Of a stretch of 64,000 bases of DNA, positions 16,899 through 28,736 are shown in pieces; position 1 is the first letter of the stretch, and each line of letters starts with the position of its first letter. Below the pieces are notes generated by a model. That model saw nothing but the letters and a program-made list of their open reading frames with translations. It ran no database searches and was not told the DNA's origin. Origin of the DNA: Candidatus Methylopumilus rimovensis (GTDB lineage Bacteria; Pseudomonadota; Gammaproteobacteria; Burkholderiales; Methylophilaceae); contig NZ_CP040986.1 in NCBI RefSeq assembly GCF_006364615.1, positions 868,001 to 932,000 on the forward strand, read 5' to 3'. The translations under genes and the position numbers were made by a program.

Positions 16899-18902
16899 TT
16901 ATATTTTTATAAAGAAGGTTAAAAATAAAAATACACCTATCACCATCGCAAAAGCATAGTGATAAATATAACCCGATTGAATCACGCGTATTTTTTCTGC
17001 AAACTTACCGATAGATTTTGCTGTTCCATTGACAAGCCATCCATCAATAATTTTTACATCACCTATTTGCCAGAATCTTTCACCTAAAAAACGACTGCCA
17101 AAAGCAAAAAACTTTTCATTAAATGTATCAAATCCATATTTATTTTCTAATATGCGGCAAATCATTTGTGTTCGATTGAAAATAGCTTTGGGTAAATTTA
17201 AATTCACTTGGTAACAGTAATAAGCGAATGCAACACCACTTAAAGCAAATAAGAAAGGTAAGCTCACTAGGCTGTGTAATGCCATACCAAAAGGTCCATG
17301 ATAAATTTCATGGAAATGATGGCTTAAGTGTTCCATCGAAGGATGCGCTTTAATATCTAAGAAAATGCTTTTTGTAAAAAAGTTACCGAACAATATAGGC
17401 TCGATTGTCATATAGCCAATTACTAAAGACGGGATGGCAAGCAGTGCCAAAGGCAAAGTAACACTTAAAGGACTCTCGTGTGGGTTATCTTTTGCGCTCA
17501 AGCCATGATGGTGATCATCATGATGCACCAACTTCTGAAGACGCCATTTCTCTTTGCCATGAAATACTAGGAAATAAAGTCTAAATGAATAAAAAGCCGT
17601 TATAAAAACGCCTATCAATACAGCAAAATAAGCGAAATGGCTTCCTGTGATATGGGAGAATTTCACAGCTTCAATCAAGCTATCTTTTGAATAGAATCCT
17701 GAAAATAATGGTGTGCCTATTAATGCTAAAGAGCCAATTAAAAAAGTAATCCATGTAATAGGCATATATTTTTTTAAATTGCCCATGTGTTGAATATTTT
17801 GATCATGATGCATACCTATAATGACTGAACCAGCGCCTAAGAAAAGCAAAGCTTTAAAGAATGCATGTGTCATTAAATGAAACATAGCCACTGAATAAGC
17901 TGAAGCACCTAGCGCTACTGTCATATAACCTAATTGTGAAAGTGTTGAATACGCAATAACACGCTTAATGTCATTTTGAATAATGCCTAATAAACCCATA
18001 AATAATGCGGTAATAGCACCAATGATCATGACAAAAGAAAGTGCAGTATCAGATAATTCAAATAAAGGTGATGCTCGTGAGACCATAAAAATACCTGCGG
18101 TGACCATCGTCGCAGCATGAATCAATGCAGATATAGGTGTCGGGCCTTCCATTGAATCTGGAAGCCACACATGCAATGGCACTTGTGCAGATTTGCCCAT
18201 AGCTCCAATAAATAACAAAATACATATTACTGTGACGACGGAAATAGGCTGTCCAAATAACTGCATCGTGTGGGCCGCTATAATCCCTGTGCTATTAAAT
18301 ACCTTCGCGTAATCGAGTGAGCCCGTCCAATAAAGAATTAAAGCAATACCTAAAATAAAACCAAAATCACCAACACGATTAACCAGAAAAGCTTTGAGAT
18401 TTGCATAAATTGCAGTGGGTCTTTCAAACCAGAATCCAATAAGAAGATAAGACACAAGGCCTACTGCTTCCCATCCAAAAAAGAGCTGCATGAAATTATT
18501 ACTCATAACTAACATCAACATTGAAAAAGTAAATAAGGAGATATAACTAAAGAATCTTCGATAGCCTGGATCCCCTTTCATATAACCCATCGTATAAATG
18601 TGAACCATCAGCGATACAAAAGTTACAACAACCATCATCATGGCTGTTAAATTATCAATTAAAAAACCAACCTCAAATTGATAATGTCCTGTAAGAAGCC
18701 ACTGATAGATTGTCTGATTTAAAACTAACCCATTTAATGTTTCATTAAGCGTGAAACATGAAAGAACAAATGCAATAAAAACAGAAAAAATAGTCATACT
18801 TGATGCAAAAAATTCGGGTAATTTTCGACCTAAGATGCCTACGCAGAAAGACGCTATAAGAGGCAATAACGGAACTGCTAGATATGAATAAATAGAATTC
18901 AA
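16899..18902 (-). CDS. nuoL: NADH-quinone oxidoreductase subunit L
   Basis: 667 residues, the largest membrane subunit. It has about 16 membrane segments, including FFGWEAVGLVSYLLIGFW (channel Glu), GKSAQVPLHVWLPDSMEGPT and AYSTLSQLGYMTVALG. The C-terminal part after residue 540 should form the long lateral helix that clamps NuoM and NuoN, ending in a final membrane segment (YAFAMVIGVFLFLTFF). A histidine-rich loop (HHDDHHHG) occurs near residue 465, a common but variable NuoL feature. It lies 4 bases after nuoK. Confidence 0.97.
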   Translation of the reverse strand: MNSIYSYLAVPLLPLIASFCVGILGRKLPEFFASSMTIFSVFIAFVLSCFTLNETLNGLVLNQTIYQWLLTGHYQFEVGFLIDNLTAMMMVVVTFVSLMVHIYTMGYMKGDPGYRRFFSYISLFTFSMLMLVMSNNFMQLFFGWEAVGLVSYLLIGFWFERPTAIYANLKAFLVNRVGDFGFILGIALILYWTGSLDYAKVFNSTGIIAAHTMQLFGQPISVVTVICILLFIGAMGKSAQVPLHVWLPDSMEGPTPISALIHAATMVTAGIFMVSRASPLFELSDTALSFVMIIGAITALFMGLLGIIQNDIKRVIAYSTLSQLGYMTVALGASAYSVAMFHLMTHAFFKALLFLGAGSVIIGMHHDQNIQHMGNLKKYMPITWITFLIGSLALIGTPLFSGFYSKDSLIEAVKFSHITGSHFAYFAVLIGVFITAFYSFRLYFLVFHGKEKWRLQKLVHHDDHHHGLSAKDNPHESPLSVTLPLALLAIPSLVIGYMTIEPILFGNFFTKSIFLDIKAHPSMEHLSHHFHEIYHGPFGMALHSLVSLPFLFALSGVAFAYYCYQVNLNLPKAIFNRTQMICRILENKYGFDTFNEKFFAFGSRFLGERFWQIGDVKIIDGWLVNGTAKSIGKFAEKIRVIQSGYIYHYAFAMVIGVFLFLTFFIKI

Positions 18903-18906
18903 GTGA

Positions 18907-19212
18907 TCACCCGTTAAGACGATTTAAATCGTCAACGTTAATAGAGCGAGTATTTCTAAAAATTAAAACGATAATTGCTAAGCCTATTGCTGACTCTGCA
19001 GCTGCAACCGTTAAAATAAAGAACACAAAAATTTGTCCGGCAATATCGTTTAAGTAATGTGAAAAAGCAATAAAGTTAATATTCACGGCAAGCAACATAA
19101 GCTCAATCGACATAAGCAAAATAATAATATTTTTTCGGTTAAGAAAAATACCTACTACACTGATCGTAAATAAAATTGCAGCAAGGATAAGGTAATGAGA
19201 TAAACCAATCAT
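18907..19212 (-). CDS. nuoK: NADH-quinone oxidoreductase subunit K
   Basis: 101 residues, three membrane helices, as expected. It contains [17 protein letters not shown] with the conserved glutamate of the E-channel and a second glutamate in [12 protein letters not shown]. These glutamates carry protons in the membrane arm. Its ATG overlaps the nuoJ stop by 4 bases (ATGA), implying coupled translation. Confidence 0.97.
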   Translation of the reverse strand: MIGLSHYLILAAILFTISVVGIFLNRKNIIILLMSIELMLLAVNINFIAFSHYLNDIAGQIFVFFILTVAAAESAIGLAIIVLIFRNTRSINVDDLNRLNG

Positions 19213-19835
19213 GTTCTTTCCTTCGCTTTGGGTTTTATATACTTTTCCTCTGATTTCATTCTAACTATTCGCACTCGATCTTGACGCTTCACAGCTACCT
19301 GATCTGCAGGATTTGTTTTTTTGCTATCTTTACGATCGCGCAGTGTTAAAGCAATTGCTGAAACAATAGCAATAAGTAAGACAACAGAAGCGAGTTCAAA
19401 CGGAAGCACGTAATTAGAATATAAAGTATTGCCTATCATTTCTGTATTCGAGGTATTTGAAATTGGCTCTGTAATAAGCGCCAGAGTAAATGGTTTGGTT
19501 TTAAAAACCATCACCATTTCAACCATCATAAGGAGACCTATAAATCCTGCCATGGGTAAGTAATCCCAGAAACCTTCTCTTAATTTATCTAGATTGATAT
19601 CAAGCATCATTACCACAAATAGAAATAAGACCATCACAGCACCTACATAAACTAGTACCAATGCAATCGCTAAAAATTCAGCTTGCAATAGAAGCCAAAT
19701 GCCTGCGGCGTTAAAAAATGCTAATACTAAAGATAGTGCTGCAGTTACAGGATTCCTAGAAGTAATGACGCTCAATCCTGAACTAATAAGCACGAAGGAT
19801 AAAACATAAAATACGAAATCTTTAAATTCAATCAT
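19209..19835 (-). CDS. nuoJ: NADH-quinone oxidoreductase subunit J
   Basis: 208 residues, five membrane helices followed by a charged tail. The pi-bulge helix region [20 protein letters not shown] is the signature of NuoJ/ND6, which gates proton transfer. The C-terminal 45 residues are basic ([21 protein letters not shown]) and cytoplasmic. It lies 3 bases after nuoI and overlaps nuoK by 4. Confidence 0.96.
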   Translation of the reverse strand: MIEFKDFVFYVLSFVLISSGLSVITSRNPVTAALSLVLAFFNAAGIWLLLQAEFLAIALVLVYVGAVMVLFLFVVMMLDINLDKLREGFWDYLPMAGFIGLLMMVEMVMVFKTKPFTLALITEPISNTSNTEMIGNTLYSNYVLPFELASVVLLIAIVSAIALTLRDRKDSKKTNPADQVAVKRQDRVRIVRMKSEEKYIKPKAKERT

Positions 19836-19838
19836 GAT

Positions 19839-20330
19839 TTATCGAAACCTCTCATCTTGAGCACGGTCTTCTGCAATTTGTTTTTCATATTTGTCACCTA
19901 CGGCAAGCAACATGTCTTTCGTATAAATTAAATCGCCCCGAGACTCCCCGTGGTAATCAAAAATTCTTGTTTCAACAATAGAATCCACAGGACAAGATTC
20001 TTCACAGAAACCACAAAAGATACATTTAGTAAGATCAATGTCATAACGGGTCGTACGTCTTGTTTTATCCTCCCGCTCTTCGGATTCAATCGTAATTGCC
20101 ATAGCAGGGCATACAGCTTCACATAATTTACAGGCAATACAACGCTCTTCACCATTTGCATAACGACGAAGCGCATGAAGGCCTCTAAAGCGATTAGATT
20201 GTGGTGTTCTTTCTTCCGGATACTGCACAGTAATCTTTCTTGCAAAGAAATAGCGGCCTGTAAGGAGCATGCCTTTAAGAAGCTCAATGAGCATCAGACT
20301 TGATAAGAATTGTTTGGTTTTTTTAATCAT
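19839..20330 (-). CDS. nuoI: NADH-quinone oxidoreductase subunit I
   Basis: 163 residues. Two ferredoxin-type 4Fe-4S motifs are intact: Cys64, 67, 70 and 74 ([11 protein letters not shown]) and Cys103, 106, 109 and 113 ([11 protein letters not shown]), holding clusters N6a and N6b. The amphipathic N-terminus anchors the subunit to the membrane arm. It passes electrons from NuoG to NuoB. It directly abuts nuoH. Confidence 0.97.
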   Translation of the reverse strand: MIKKTKQFLSSLMLIELLKGMLLTGRYFFARKITVQYPEERTPQSNRFRGLHALRRYANGEERCIACKLCEAVCPAMAITIESEEREDKTRRTTRYDIDLTKCIFCGFCEESCPVDSIVETRIFDYHGESRGDLIYTKDMLLAVGDKYEKQIAEDRAQDERFR

Positions 20331-21362
20331 TTAGTGAAATAGATATCCCCATGAGGTTTGCATCATGCCGCCAATAAATACTATCCATGCAATTGTAATT
20401 GGAATAAAAATTTTCCAGCCTAATCGCATAATTTGATCATATCGATATCGAGGGAATGTAGCTCGAAACCATAAGAAGCAAAATAGTAAAAATGCAACTT
20501 TAATTAAAAGCCATAAAAAGCTATCTGGAATAAATGGAATGGGAGATAACCATCCACCTAAGAACATTAAAGCTGCAAGCATCGAAACTAAAATCATGTT
20601 CGCATATTCAGCTAAGAAAAATACTGCGAAAGCCATACCGGAATATTCCACATGGAATCCAGCCACAATTTCAGATTCACCTTCAGCCACATCAAAAGGC
20701 GCTCGATTTGTTTCTGCTACAGCACTAATAAAGTAGATAATAAATAAAGGAAATAAAGGCCAGATATACCAATACCAGAAACCTCCCTCTTGTCCCAAGA
20801 CAATTTTTCCTAAATTTAAACTATTGGCACACATTAAAACGCCTACTAGCGTAAATCCCATGGCAATTTCATAAGACACAATCTGCGCCGCAGAACGTAG
20901 ACTTCCTAAAAATGCATACTTAGAATTTGAAGCCCATCCTGCAATAATCACTCCATAAACTGCAATAGATGTCATAGCTAAAATATATAAAAGACTTGCA
21001 TCAATATCTGCAATCACTAAATTAAGATCAAAAGGGATAACAGCCCAAGCAGCAAAAGCTGGTGCAATTGCTAAAATAGGTGCCAAGAAAAATAAAACTT
21101 TATTTGATGCTGTAGGGAGAATAATTTCTTTGAATAAAAGTTTTAAGGCATCAGCAATTGGCTGAAGTAATCCAAAATAACCTACACGATTAGGTCCAAT
21201 ACGCACTTGCATATAACCAATGACTTTTCTTTCAAAATAAGTGAGATAAGCCACCGATATCATCAAAGGTAAAACGACAGCTACAATTTTTAAAAGTATC
21301 CATAATGTTTTGGCAATATCAGGCCACCAAGCTCCAAAGAAAGATGTCATCAAAGCATCCAT
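20331..21362 (-). CDS. nuoH: NADH-quinone oxidoreductase subunit H
   Basis: 343 residues, eight to nine membrane helices, the ND1 subunit that lines the quinone site. It contains [19 protein letters not shown] and [20 protein letters not shown] (the conserved acidic loop of the E-channel), and [15 protein letters not shown] near the end. It lies 2 bases after nuoG. Confidence 0.97.
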   Translation of the reverse strand: MDALMTSFFGAWWPDIAKTLWILLKIVAVVLPLMISVAYLTYFERKVIGYMQVRIGPNRVGYFGLLQPIADALKLLFKEIILPTASNKVLFFLAPILAIAPAFAAWAVIPFDLNLVIADIDASLLYILAMTSIAVYGVIIAGWASNSKYAFLGSLRSAAQIVSYEIAMGFTLVGVLMCANSLNLGKIVLGQEGGFWYWYIWPLFPLFIIYFISAVAETNRAPFDVAEGESEIVAGFHVEYSGMAFAVFFLAEYANMILVSMLAALMFLGGWLSPIPFIPDSFLWLLIKVAFLLFCFLWFRATFPRYRYDQIMRLGWKIFIPITIAWIVFIGGMMQTSWGYLFH

Positions 21363-21364
21363 CT

Positions 21365-23755
21365 TTAAGATGCACTCCTTGAAGTTATTTTTTTAACGGT
21401 AACATCACCATAAATATCAGACAGATTCGCCGTTTCATCGATACCGCTTGGTATATAAATAGATCCTTCTGGGATACTTACATCTTCTGTCACGACAAGA
21501 TTGATCGATTGCTTACCTTGTGTAACTTTAATTTTGTCATTTGCTTTAAGTCTTAATGACTTCATCTCTATCGGGTTCAGTTTCGCAAACGCTTTTGATT
21601 TTTGAATCGCTGTTTGAAGAGATGGAGCTCTTCTTACAATAGGATCCATACGATATTGATGTATCTCTCCAATGCGCGAGAATTGCTGAGGCTTAGTATT
21701 AGGTATTTTGTAATCATTTGTAATATCAATTGCATTAGAAAGCTCTTTTGAGATGAATTGATTTTTAGATTTCATATGCACCTCTTTGACATCTAAACTC
21801 GATTCGTAATCAAATCCCTTCAAGTTAAGATGATTAGCTAATACTCTTAATACTTTCCAGGCTGGTCTCGATTGACCTAAAGGCTGAGTCACAGCGGCAT
21901 AACTTTGTACTCGACCTTCCATGTTAATAATCGTACCGGATGATTCTGTAAATGGTGAGACTGGTAAAAGTACATCTGCATTTTTAAGATATTTCGAATT
22001 GTAAGAACTTAATGCCACAGTAAAGTCTGAAGAAGCAATTGCATCATGCATTAATTGTGCATTCGATGTATCTAATTGAGGTTCAACATTTAAAAGAATA
22101 TAGGCCTTTAATTTCTTCTCCAACATCGCGTATGTATTTAAGCCGCCTTTTTCTGGAAGCACATTAACAGCATGAAGTCCTACACTATTAGCATATGTGG
22201 GTAAAACACCAAAAGTCGCTTGAGATAATTTTGAAATTTCAAAAGCAAGCTTATAAATCGTTGAGTAGTCTGGATGTTCTTGAGCTATTTGGCCAAGCAA
22301 TATAGATGTGTTATTTTTTTTGCCAGCTAAAACATTTTTCATTAGTTGTTGGGCTATTCCATCACTTACTTTGTCGGTTTTAATTTTTTCAATATCAGCT
22401 TTTATAAATTTAATATCTTTTCTTAATACACCTTTTAATTCTGTCATTGATTTCAAAACTTTTGCGAGTGCGTGAGGAAGTTTATGAGAAGCTTGAATCA
22501 ACTTTTCAGATACCGTCATGAGAGGATCTGCATCAACTGAATTAACTACAAAAAGATTTGCGCCTTGATTTACAGACTTGCGAATTCTTGAAGTTAAAAG
22601 CGGCTGTTCATTTCTTATGTTGCTACCAATCAAAAGATATTGGTCAAAGTGGCCGATCGCATCAATATGACTTCCTAACCATGGCGAACCTTGATGCTCT
22701 ATTGAAAAATCAGATTGACGAATACGATGGTCAATATGAGGCGAATTTAAAGTGTTACTTATTTTCTTGGCTAAGATGCCTTCCTCAATCGTGCTATGCG
22801 GTGATATGAGGATGCCCAATGTTTCAGGCCCATTATGATCTACAATATGTTTTAGTTTTTCGCCAATTAATGCTAATGCAGATTCCCAATCCGATTCTTT
22901 CCATTGCCCGTTTTCTTTAATCATAGGAACTTGCAAACGGTCTTCGCTATTCAACCCCTCATATGAAAAACGATCGCGATCAGAAATCCAACATTCATTG
23001 ATTCCCTCATCTTCGCGAGGAAGCATTCGAATCACTTTGTTTTGTTTAATATGCGCTTCAAGAGGTGAACCTAAACTATCATGATGGGCTATAGTAGGCC
23101 TTCTAATGAGCTCCCAGGTGCGGGCTTTGTATCTAAATGGTTTACTTGTAAGTGCGCCTACAGGACATAAATCGATAATATTGCCTGAGAGTTCAGACTG
23201 AATCGAGCGATCAACATAAGCTGTAATTTCTGAATGCTCACCACGACCCACCATGCCAAGCTCCATCATGCCGCCGACTTCTTGTAAAAATCTCACACAT
23301 CGCGTGCATTGAATACATCTCGTCATATCTGTCGAAATGAGTGGGCCTATATTTTTATTAAATACCACTCGTTTTTCTTCTTTGTAACGTGTCTGACCAC
23401 TACCAAAAGCCACTGCAGTATCTTGCAATTCACATTCGCCGCCTTGATCACAAATCGGGCAATCTAGTGGATGATTGATAAGCAAAAATTCCATGACACT
23501 TTGCTGCGCTTCGGTAGCCATTTTAGATGTGGTTGAAACTTTCATACCATCAGTAACTTGTGTAGCACATGCCGGCAACGGTTTATTGAATTTCTCTACA
23601 TCAACTAAACACATACGGCAATTTGCAGCGATCGATAATTTTTTATGGTAACAAAAGCGAGGAATTGGAATACCTGCTTTATCTGCAGCAGCAATAATCG
23701 TCGTATTTTTTTCTACTTCAATTTTCTTGCCATCAATTTCAATTGTAATTGTCAT
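21365..23755 (-). CDS. nuoG: NADH-quinone oxidoreductase subunit G
   Basis: 796 residues. The N-terminal domain binds a 2Fe-2S cluster ([20 protein letters not shown]) and 4Fe-4S clusters ([38 protein letters not shown]). The remaining 550 residues form a molybdopterin-oxidoreductase-like domain without a visible catalytic Mo-ligand motif, as in other NuoG. The central part (about 330-480) is lysine-rich and less conserved. The ATG overlaps the nuoF stop by 4 bases. Confidence 0.97.
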   Translation of the reverse strand: MTITIEIDGKKIEVEKNTTIIAAADKAGIPIPRFCYHKKLSIAANCRMCLVDVEKFNKPLPACATQVTDGMKVSTTSKMATEAQQSVMEFLLINHPLDCPICDQGGECELQDTAVAFGSGQTRYKEEKRVVFNKNIGPLISTDMTRCIQCTRCVRFLQEVGGMMELGMVGRGEHSEITAYVDRSIQSELSGNIIDLCPVGALTSKPFRYKARTWELIRRPTIAHHDSLGSPLEAHIKQNKVIRMLPREDEGINECWISDRDRFSYEGLNSEDRLQVPMIKENGQWKESDWESALALIGEKLKHIVDHNGPETLGILISPHSTIEEGILAKKISNTLNSPHIDHRIRQSDFSIEHQGSPWLGSHIDAIGHFDQYLLIGSNIRNEQPLLTSRIRKSVNQGANLFVVNSVDADPLMTVSEKLIQASHKLPHALAKVLKSMTELKGVLRKDIKFIKADIEKIKTDKVSDGIAQQLMKNVLAGKKNNTSILLGQIAQEHPDYSTIYKLAFEISKLSQATFGVLPTYANSVGLHAVNVLPEKGGLNTYAMLEKKLKAYILLNVEPQLDTSNAQLMHDAIASSDFTVALSSYNSKYLKNADVLLPVSPFTESSGTIINMEGRVQSYAAVTQPLGQSRPAWKVLRVLANHLNLKGFDYESSLDVKEVHMKSKNQFISKELSNAIDITNDYKIPNTKPQQFSRIGEIHQYRMDPIVRRAPSLQTAIQKSKAFAKLNPIEMKSLRLKANDKIKVTQGKQSINLVVTEDVSIPEGSIYIPSGIDETANLSDIYGDVTVKKITSRSAS

Positions 23756-25071
23756 TTAGCTTTAACCATTGAATGCCCGTGCTGAATAAAATATTCAAAC
23801 TCAGGTCTAAAGTGCTTGATGAAACTTAATACGGGTGTGGCAGCTGCATCACCTAAAGCGCATATAGTTCTGCCAGAAATCTTTTTACTGACATCCGTTA
23901 AAAGATCAAGATCTTCCATGGTGCCTTTACCATCCACAATTCTTTTAATTACACGATAAACCCAACCTGTACCTTCACGACACGGTGTACATTGGCCACA
24001 AGATTCTTCATAAAAGAAATAAGAAAGACGTTTTAGTGCACTTACCATACAGGTAGAGTCGTCCATAATAATCACAGAACCCGCGCCTAAACTCGAGCCA
24101 ATTTTTTGTAATCCGTCATAATCCATGGTCGCATTTTCAATAAGTGCTGCGGGAACAACTGCTGTGGAAGGGCCGCCCGGAATCACCGCTTTTAATTTTC
24201 TGCGATGCCAAATACCGCCAGCCATATCTAATAATTCACTGAAAGGGGTGCCCATTTTAATTTCGTAGTTACCTGGCTTTTCAACATGGCCTGATACAGA
24301 AAATAATTTAACGCCGCCGGAATTTTCAACACCTAAATCTTGGAATGCTTGACCGCCGTGCTCCAAAATCCAAGGCACAGATGCAAATGTTTCTGTGTTA
24401 TTTACATTTGTAGGTTTACCGTAAATTCCATAAGTTGCTGGGAATGGTGGTTTGTAACGCGGCTGCCCTTTTTTTCCTTCAATCGATTCGATCAGCGCTG
24501 TCTCTTCACCACAAATGTAAGCTCCATAACCATGCACTGCATATAAATCAAAACTAAAATCTGATCCTAAAATGTCTTCGCCTAAAAATCCGTGGTCTTT
24601 TGCTTCATCAAGTGCTTTTTCAAAGAGCTCGTATTCACGCCATATCTCGCCGTGAATATAGTTATAACCTACACGCGTACCCATTACATAAGCTGCGATG
24701 AGCATACCTTCAATAAGCTGATGTGGGTTATATCTTAGAATGTCTCGATCTTTAAATGTACCAGGCTCGCCTTCATCTGAATTACAGACAAGATATTTCA
24801 TACCATCGTAATCGCGCGACATAAATGACCATTTAATTGCCGTTGGGAATCCCGCACCACCTCGACCTCTTAGTCCTGATGTTTTTAATTCAGCTAAGAT
24901 TGCTTCAGGCTTTATTTTCTTTTTGAGTATTTTTTTAAGTTGTTCATACCCACCTACTTTTAAATAAGTCTCGATAGAACCCGGATCATCATGAACCATA
25001 GTTCTTAAACAAACCAAATCTTGATTAGGAAAAATTTTTGATGGCTTAATGATGTCGATTTGCTTTACCAT
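23752..25071 (-). CDS. nuoF: NADH-quinone oxidoreductase subunit F
   Basis: 439 residues. [11 protein letters not shown] at 66-76 and the following lysine belong to the NADH/FMN site; [18 protein letters not shown] is the FMN-binding loop. [15 protein letters not shown] holds the N3 4Fe-4S cluster together with a later Cys (GRTICALGD). This is the NADH-oxidising subunit at the tip of the peripheral arm, paired with NuoE. It directly abuts nuoE and overlaps nuoG by 4 bases. Confidence 0.98.
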   Translation of the reverse strand: MVKQIDIIKPSKIFPNQDLVCLRTMVHDDPGSIETYLKVGGYEQLKKILKKKIKPEAILAELKTSGLRGRGGAGFPTAIKWSFMSRDYDGMKYLVCNSDEGEPGTFKDRDILRYNPHQLIEGMLIAAYVMGTRVGYNYIHGEIWREYELFEKALDEAKDHGFLGEDILGSDFSFDLYAVHGYGAYICGEETALIESIEGKKGQPRYKPPFPATYGIYGKPTNVNNTETFASVPWILEHGGQAFQDLGVENSGGVKLFSVSGHVEKPGNYEIKMGTPFSELLDMAGGIWHRRKLKAVIPGGPSTAVVPAALIENATMDYDGLQKIGSSLGAGSVIIMDDSTCMVSALKRLSYFFYEESCGQCTPCREGTGWVYRVIKRIVDGKGTMEDLDLLTDVSKKISGRTICALGDAAATPVLSFIKHFRPEFEYFIQHGHSMVKAK

Positions 25072-25545
25072 TTATTTAAGGCTCGCTAAAAGCTTGTCAA
25101 TTTTTTCGGTCGTTAAGTGTTCATGCATGCTGTGGTTATTAATTAGGCATAAAGGTGCACCGCCGCAAGCGCCCATACACTCTCCTTCTTTAAGTGAGAA
25201 TTTTTTATCTTTTGAGACTTCACCAAAACCAATTCCTAATTTCTTTTCTAAGTGCTGCACAATTTCATCTGAATTTCTTAACATGCATGAAATATTGGTG
25301 CATACCGTAATTTGGTACTTACCTTTTGTTTCTAAATTGAACATGTTATAAAAAGTGGCAACTTCCATCACAGCAATTTCCGGCATACCGAGATAATGAG
25401 CAACATCAGAAATATGTTCATGAGATAGCCAACCATGTCGTGTTTGAATAATACGTAAAGCAGAAATCACTGCAGATTGTTTTTGGTTATCCGGAAACTT
25501 CTTTAATTCTTTATCAATTAATTTAATGTCGTCAGCGTGTATCAT
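25072..25545 (-). CDS. nuoE: NADH-quinone oxidoreductase subunit E
   Basis: 157 residues, thioredoxin-like 2Fe-2S protein. The four ligands are Cys82 and Cys87 (CTNISC) and Cys123 and Cys127 (CMGAC), the exact family pattern. It contains cluster N1a next to FMN in NuoF. It follows nuoD by 2 bases and abuts nuoF. Confidence 0.97.
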   Translation of the reverse strand: MIHADDIKLIDKELKKFPDNQKQSAVISALRIIQTRHGWLSHEHISDVAHYLGMPEIAVMEVATFYNMFNLETKGKYQITVCTNISCMLRNSDEIVQHLEKKLGIGFGEVSKDKKFSLKEGECMGACGGAPLCLINNHSMHEHLTTEKIDKLLASLK

Positions 25546-25547
25546 TT

Positions 25548-26798
25548 TTATCGATCAATCTCGCCAAATACAATATCTTGCGTACCAATAATAGCCACTA
25601 AGTCAGAAATCATATGGCCTCGCGTCATTTCATCTAAAGCTGCTAAATGAGGAAAACCTGGAGCGCGAATCTTTAAGCGGTAAGGTTTGTTTGCGCCATC
25701 CGAAATTAAATAAATGCCGAATTCACCTTTAGGATGTTCAACTGCTGCATAAGCTTCACTTGGCGGAATATGGAAGCCTTCTGTAAATAATTTAAAGTGA
25801 TGAATCATCGCCTCCATATCTTCTTTCATGGCAGCGCGAGGAGGTGGGGCTACTTTGTGATTGTCACTAATGACTGGGCCTGGATTTTTTCTGAGCCAGT
25901 CAACGCACTGTTTAATAATGCGATTAGATTGTCTAAATTCTTCGATGCGAACAAGGTATCGATCGTAACAATCACCATTCACACCCACGGGAATATCAAA
26001 ATCAAGTTGATCGTAAACTTCGTAAGGTTGTTTTTTTCTTAAATCCCATGCAATACCTGAGCCTCTTAACATAGGGCCTGTCATACCAAGAGCTATGGCG
26101 CGATCAGGATCAACAACGCCAATACCGACTGTGCGCTGTTTCCAAATACGATTGTCTGTTAATAATGTTTCATATTCATCTACATATTTTGGAAAGCGAT
26201 TTGAAAAATCTTCAATGAAGTCTAATAGTGAGCCACTGCGATTTTGATTTAGACCATCTAATTCTTTTTTATTTTTAAAAGTCGATTCATATTGAGGCAT
26301 GCGATCAGGTAGGTCGCGATAAACACCACCGGGACGATAATATGCTGCATGCATTCTGGCGCCAGATGCGGCTTCGTAACAATCAAAAAGATCTTCTCTT
26401 TCGCGGAATGCATATAAAAATACAGTCATAGCGCCAACATCAAGCGCATGTGCTCCTAGCCATAACAAATGATTTAAGATACGGGTAATTTCATCAAACA
26501 TGACACGAATATATTGAGCGCGAATAGGAACATATATATTCAATAATTTTTCAATAGCTAGAACATACGCGTGTTCATTCGCCATCATAGATACGTAATC
26601 TAAGCGGTCCATATAAGGAACGGTTTGTAAGTACGTTCTATTTTCAGCTAATTTTTCCGTACCGCGATGAAGAAGTCCAATATGAGGATCTGCACGCTGA
26701 ATGACTTCACCATCAAGCTCTAACACTAATCGCAACACACCATGCGCTGCAGGGTGTTGTGGGCCAAAATTCATCGTGTAGTTTCTAATCTCAGCCAT
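25548..26798 (-). CDS. nuoD: NADH-quinone oxidoreductase subunit D
   Basis: 416 residues from ATG 26798, which begins [20 protein letters not shown], the standard NuoD N-terminus. A longer in-frame start at 26912 would overlap nuoC by 121 bases and adds a non-homologous segment, so it was rejected. The chosen start overlaps the nuoC stop by 8 bases. QHPAAHG and the later [14 protein letters not shown] line the quinone site with NuoB. Here nuoC and nuoD are separate genes, unlike the fused nuoCD of E. coli. Confidence 0.96.
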   Translation of the reverse strand: MAEIRNYTMNFGPQHPAAHGVLRLVLELDGEVIQRADPHIGLLHRGTEKLAENRTYLQTVPYMDRLDYVSMMANEHAYVLAIEKLLNIYVPIRAQYIRVMFDEITRILNHLLWLGAHALDVGAMTVFLYAFREREDLFDCYEAASGARMHAAYYRPGGVYRDLPDRMPQYESTFKNKKELDGLNQNRSGSLLDFIEDFSNRFPKYVDEYETLLTDNRIWKQRTVGIGVVDPDRAIALGMTGPMLRGSGIAWDLRKKQPYEVYDQLDFDIPVGVNGDCYDRYLVRIEEFRQSNRIIKQCVDWLRKNPGPVISDNHKVAPPPRAAMKEDMEAMIHHFKLFTEGFHIPPSEAYAAVEHPKGEFGIYLISDGANKPYRLKIRAPGFPHLAALDEMTRGHMISDLVAIIGTQDIVFGEIDR

Positions 26799-27387
26799 TA
26801 TGGAAACCTTCTTCACGAATGATACGTGGCACGTTATTTCTTTCTTCAATTGACACAGGCTGATAGACAACACGCTTTTGCACATCGTCATAACGCATTT
26901 CAACTTTACCAATCATCGGAAAATCTTTACGGAATGGATAGCCTACGAATCCGTAATCTGTAAGTATGCGTCTTAAATCCGGGTGATCAGTAAACATAAA
27001 ACCAAACAAATCGAAAGCTTCTCGTTCATACCAATTAGCAGCTGGCCATAAATCAATTACTGACGGAAATAATGGAAAATTATCTTCTTTAGAGAAAGTT
27101 CGTACTCGAATACGGTGGTTATGTTCAATGGATAAGAAATGATATACCAGAGCAAAACGAGGTTTGATCCAAGCGCCTTCGCCATAATCTTTATAGTCAA
27201 CGCCGCAAAGATCGATCAATTGTTTAAATTGAAATGCTTTGTGTTGTTTTAAAGTTTTTAAGGTAGCTAAAAGATCATCGATTTTTACTTCGATTGTGAG
27301 TTCATTATGCTCAATGAATGTGTGGCTTACTTCTTTACCAAAAGTCGACTTTATTTCTTTAAGTAATATTTCGACTGAGTTCGTCAT
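26791..27387 (-). CDS. nuoC: NADH-quinone oxidoreductase subunit C
   Basis: 198 residues. The family signature is present: ERE(A)[17 protein letters not shown] followed by [17 protein letters not shown]. NuoC (30-kDa subunit) is a structural part of the peripheral arm. It directly abuts nuoB and overlaps nuoD by 8 bases. Confidence 0.97.
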   Translation of the reverse strand: MTNSVEILLKEIKSTFGKEVSHTFIEHNELTIEVKIDDLLATLKTLKQHKAFQFKQLIDLCGVDYKDYGEGAWIKPRFALVYHFLSIEHNHRIRVRTFSKEDNFPLFPSVIDLWPAANWYEREAFDLFGFMFTDHPDLRRILTDYGFVGYPFRKDFPMIGKVEMRYDDVQKRVVYQPVSIEERNNVPRIIREEGFHNG

Positions 27388-27864
27388 TTAACGCGCAATC
27401 GTATTGGTACGTTTAATTTTATTTTGAAGCTGAATAATCCCAAACATAAGGGCTTCAGCTGTTGGTGGGCAACCGGGCACATAAACATCTACTGGCACAA
27501 TACGATCGCAACCGCGAACGACTGAATAAGAGTAGTGATAATAACCACCACCATTTGCACAAGAGCCCATCGAAATAACCCAACGCGGCTCTGCCATTTG
27601 ATCGTAAACTTTTCTTAATGCGGGCGCCATTTTATTGACTAGTGTGCCAGCTACAATCATGACATCGGATTGCCTTGGACTAGGTCTAAATACAATACCG
27701 AATCGATCTAGGTCATATCGAGCTGCTCCTGCATGCATCATCTCAACTGCGCAACATGCAAGCCCGAAAGTCATGGGCCATAAAGAGCCTGTGCGTGTGT
27801 AATTGATAAGAGTATCTAGATTTGTGGTGACAAATCCTTTTTCCATGACGCCTTCAATGCTCAT
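27388..27864 (-). CDS. nuoB: NADH-quinone oxidoreductase subunit B
   Basis: 158 residues. All four ligands of the N2 4Fe-4S cluster are present: tandem Cys37-Cys38 (GLACCAVEM), Cys102 (GSCANGGG) and Cys132 (VPGCPPTAE). N2 reduces quinone. It lies 3 bases after nuoA and abuts nuoC. Confidence 0.98.
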   Translation of the reverse strand: MSIEGVMEKGFVTTNLDTLINYTRTGSLWPMTFGLACCAVEMMHAGAARYDLDRFGIVFRPSPRQSDVMIVAGTLVNKMAPALRKVYDQMAEPRWVISMGSCANGGGYYHYSYSVVRGCDRIVPVDVYVPGCPPTAEALMFGIIQLQNKIKRTNTIAR

Positions 27865-27867
27865 TCG

Positions 27868-28224
27868 CTATTCCCAATCAAGGGCACCTTTCATCCATTC
27901 GTAAATAAAACCAACCACCAAAATGGCTAAGAAAATCATCATCGCAATAAATCCAAACATACCAATTTTTTGAATGACTACCGCCCAAGGAAAAAGAAAT
28001 GTTATTTCAAGATCAAATAAAATAAAAAGAATAGCAACAAGGTAATATCGCACATCAAATTTCATACGCGCATCTTCAAATGCTTCGAAACCACATTCGT
28101 AGGGGGAATTTTTCTCGTTATCAGGTTTATTAGGTGAGAGAATGCTGCCGATAAGAAGAGGCCCTGCACCAACCGCAAGTCCTACACATATAAATAATAA
28201 AATTGGAAAATAATTTTCCAGCAC
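27868..28224 (-). CDS. nuoA: NADH-quinone oxidoreductase subunit A
   Basis: 118 residues, three membrane helices. It contains the conserved [24 protein letters not shown] loop (quoted here as [11 protein letters not shown] and RMKFDVRYY) and [13 protein letters not shown], both typical of ND3. It starts the nuo cluster, 39 bases after tRNA-Leu, so its transcript may begin at the tpiA promoter or inside the secG-tRNA region. Confidence 0.96.
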   Translation of the reverse strand: MLENYFPILLFICVGLAVGAGPLLIGSILSPNKPDNEKNSPYECGFEAFEDARMKFDVRYYLVAILFILFDLEITFLFPWAVVIQKIGMFGFIAMMIFLAILVVGFIYEWMKGALDWE

Positions 28225-28263
28225 AACGATTCCTTAAAAAAATACTACATGATTTTCTTAATT

Positions 28264-28348
28264 TGGTGCCGTCGGAGAGACTCGAACTCTCACGACTTTC
28301 GTCACTACCCCCTCAAGATAGCGTGTCTACCAATTCCACCACGACGGC
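28264..28348 (-). tRNA. tRNA-Leu (anticodon GAG)
   Basis: On the minus strand the acceptor GCCGTCG pairs with CGACGGC, anticodon loop CTTGAGG has anticodon GAG, and a long variable arm (GTGACGAAAGTC) marks a type II tRNA. The T loop is TTCGAGT, and 3' CCA is encoded. It sits between secG and nuoA, a betaproteobacterial arrangement. Confidence 0.95.
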
Positions 28349-28367
28349 TTTATAGATTTAACAGTCT

Positions 28368-28718
28368 CTATTTTGGGATGTTCTGAGCACCACTTGATGA
28401 CTTCGACTGAGCTTCACCACTTTTAGTTTCAGAAGGTTTTTGAACTTCTGACGACTCAGTTGATTTCACCACACTTCCAGTGCCTGATTTTTGACCTGCG
28501 ATAAACGCCAAGGCAATACTAGTTAGAAAAAAGACTAAAACAAATATTGCTGTTGTTCTGCTTAAAAAATTAGATGAGCCGCTTACGCCAAACAAACTTC
28601 CTGAAGAGCCGCTTCCAAAGGCTGCCCCCATATCAGCACCCTTACCGTGTTGCATAAGCACTAAACCAATGACACCTAAACATGCAATCACATGAATAAT
28701 TGTTAATAAATTTTCCAT
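28368..28718 (-). CDS. secG: Protein translocase subunit SecG
   Basis: 116 residues. Two membrane helices (about 5-17 and 55-73) enclose the conserved loop QHGKGADMGAAFGSGSSGSLFG, the SecG signature. The C-terminal 40 residues are a Ser/Lys/Glu-rich low-complexity tail, variable in the family. SecG joins SecYE to aid protein export. It follows tpiA by 18 bases and precedes tRNA-Leu. Confidence 0.96.
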   Translation of the reverse strand: MENLLTIIHVIACLGVIGLVLMQHGKGADMGAAFGSGSSGSLFGVSGSSNFLSRTTAIFVLVFFLTSIALAFIAGQKSGTGSVVKSTESSEVQKPSETKSGEAQSKSSSGAQNIPK

Positions 28719-28736
28719 AATCCTATTTTCTTTGAT

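Noticed and set aside
17450-17520. The histidine-rich loop in NuoL as a metal-storage insertion
   Set aside because: Variable histidine-rich loops at this position are common in NuoL and nothing else supports a separate function.
26799-26912. A longer N-terminus for nuoD
   Set aside because: It would overlap nuoC by 121 bases and add a Cys/Lys-rich segment that NuoD lacks; [16 protein letters not shown] is the conserved start.
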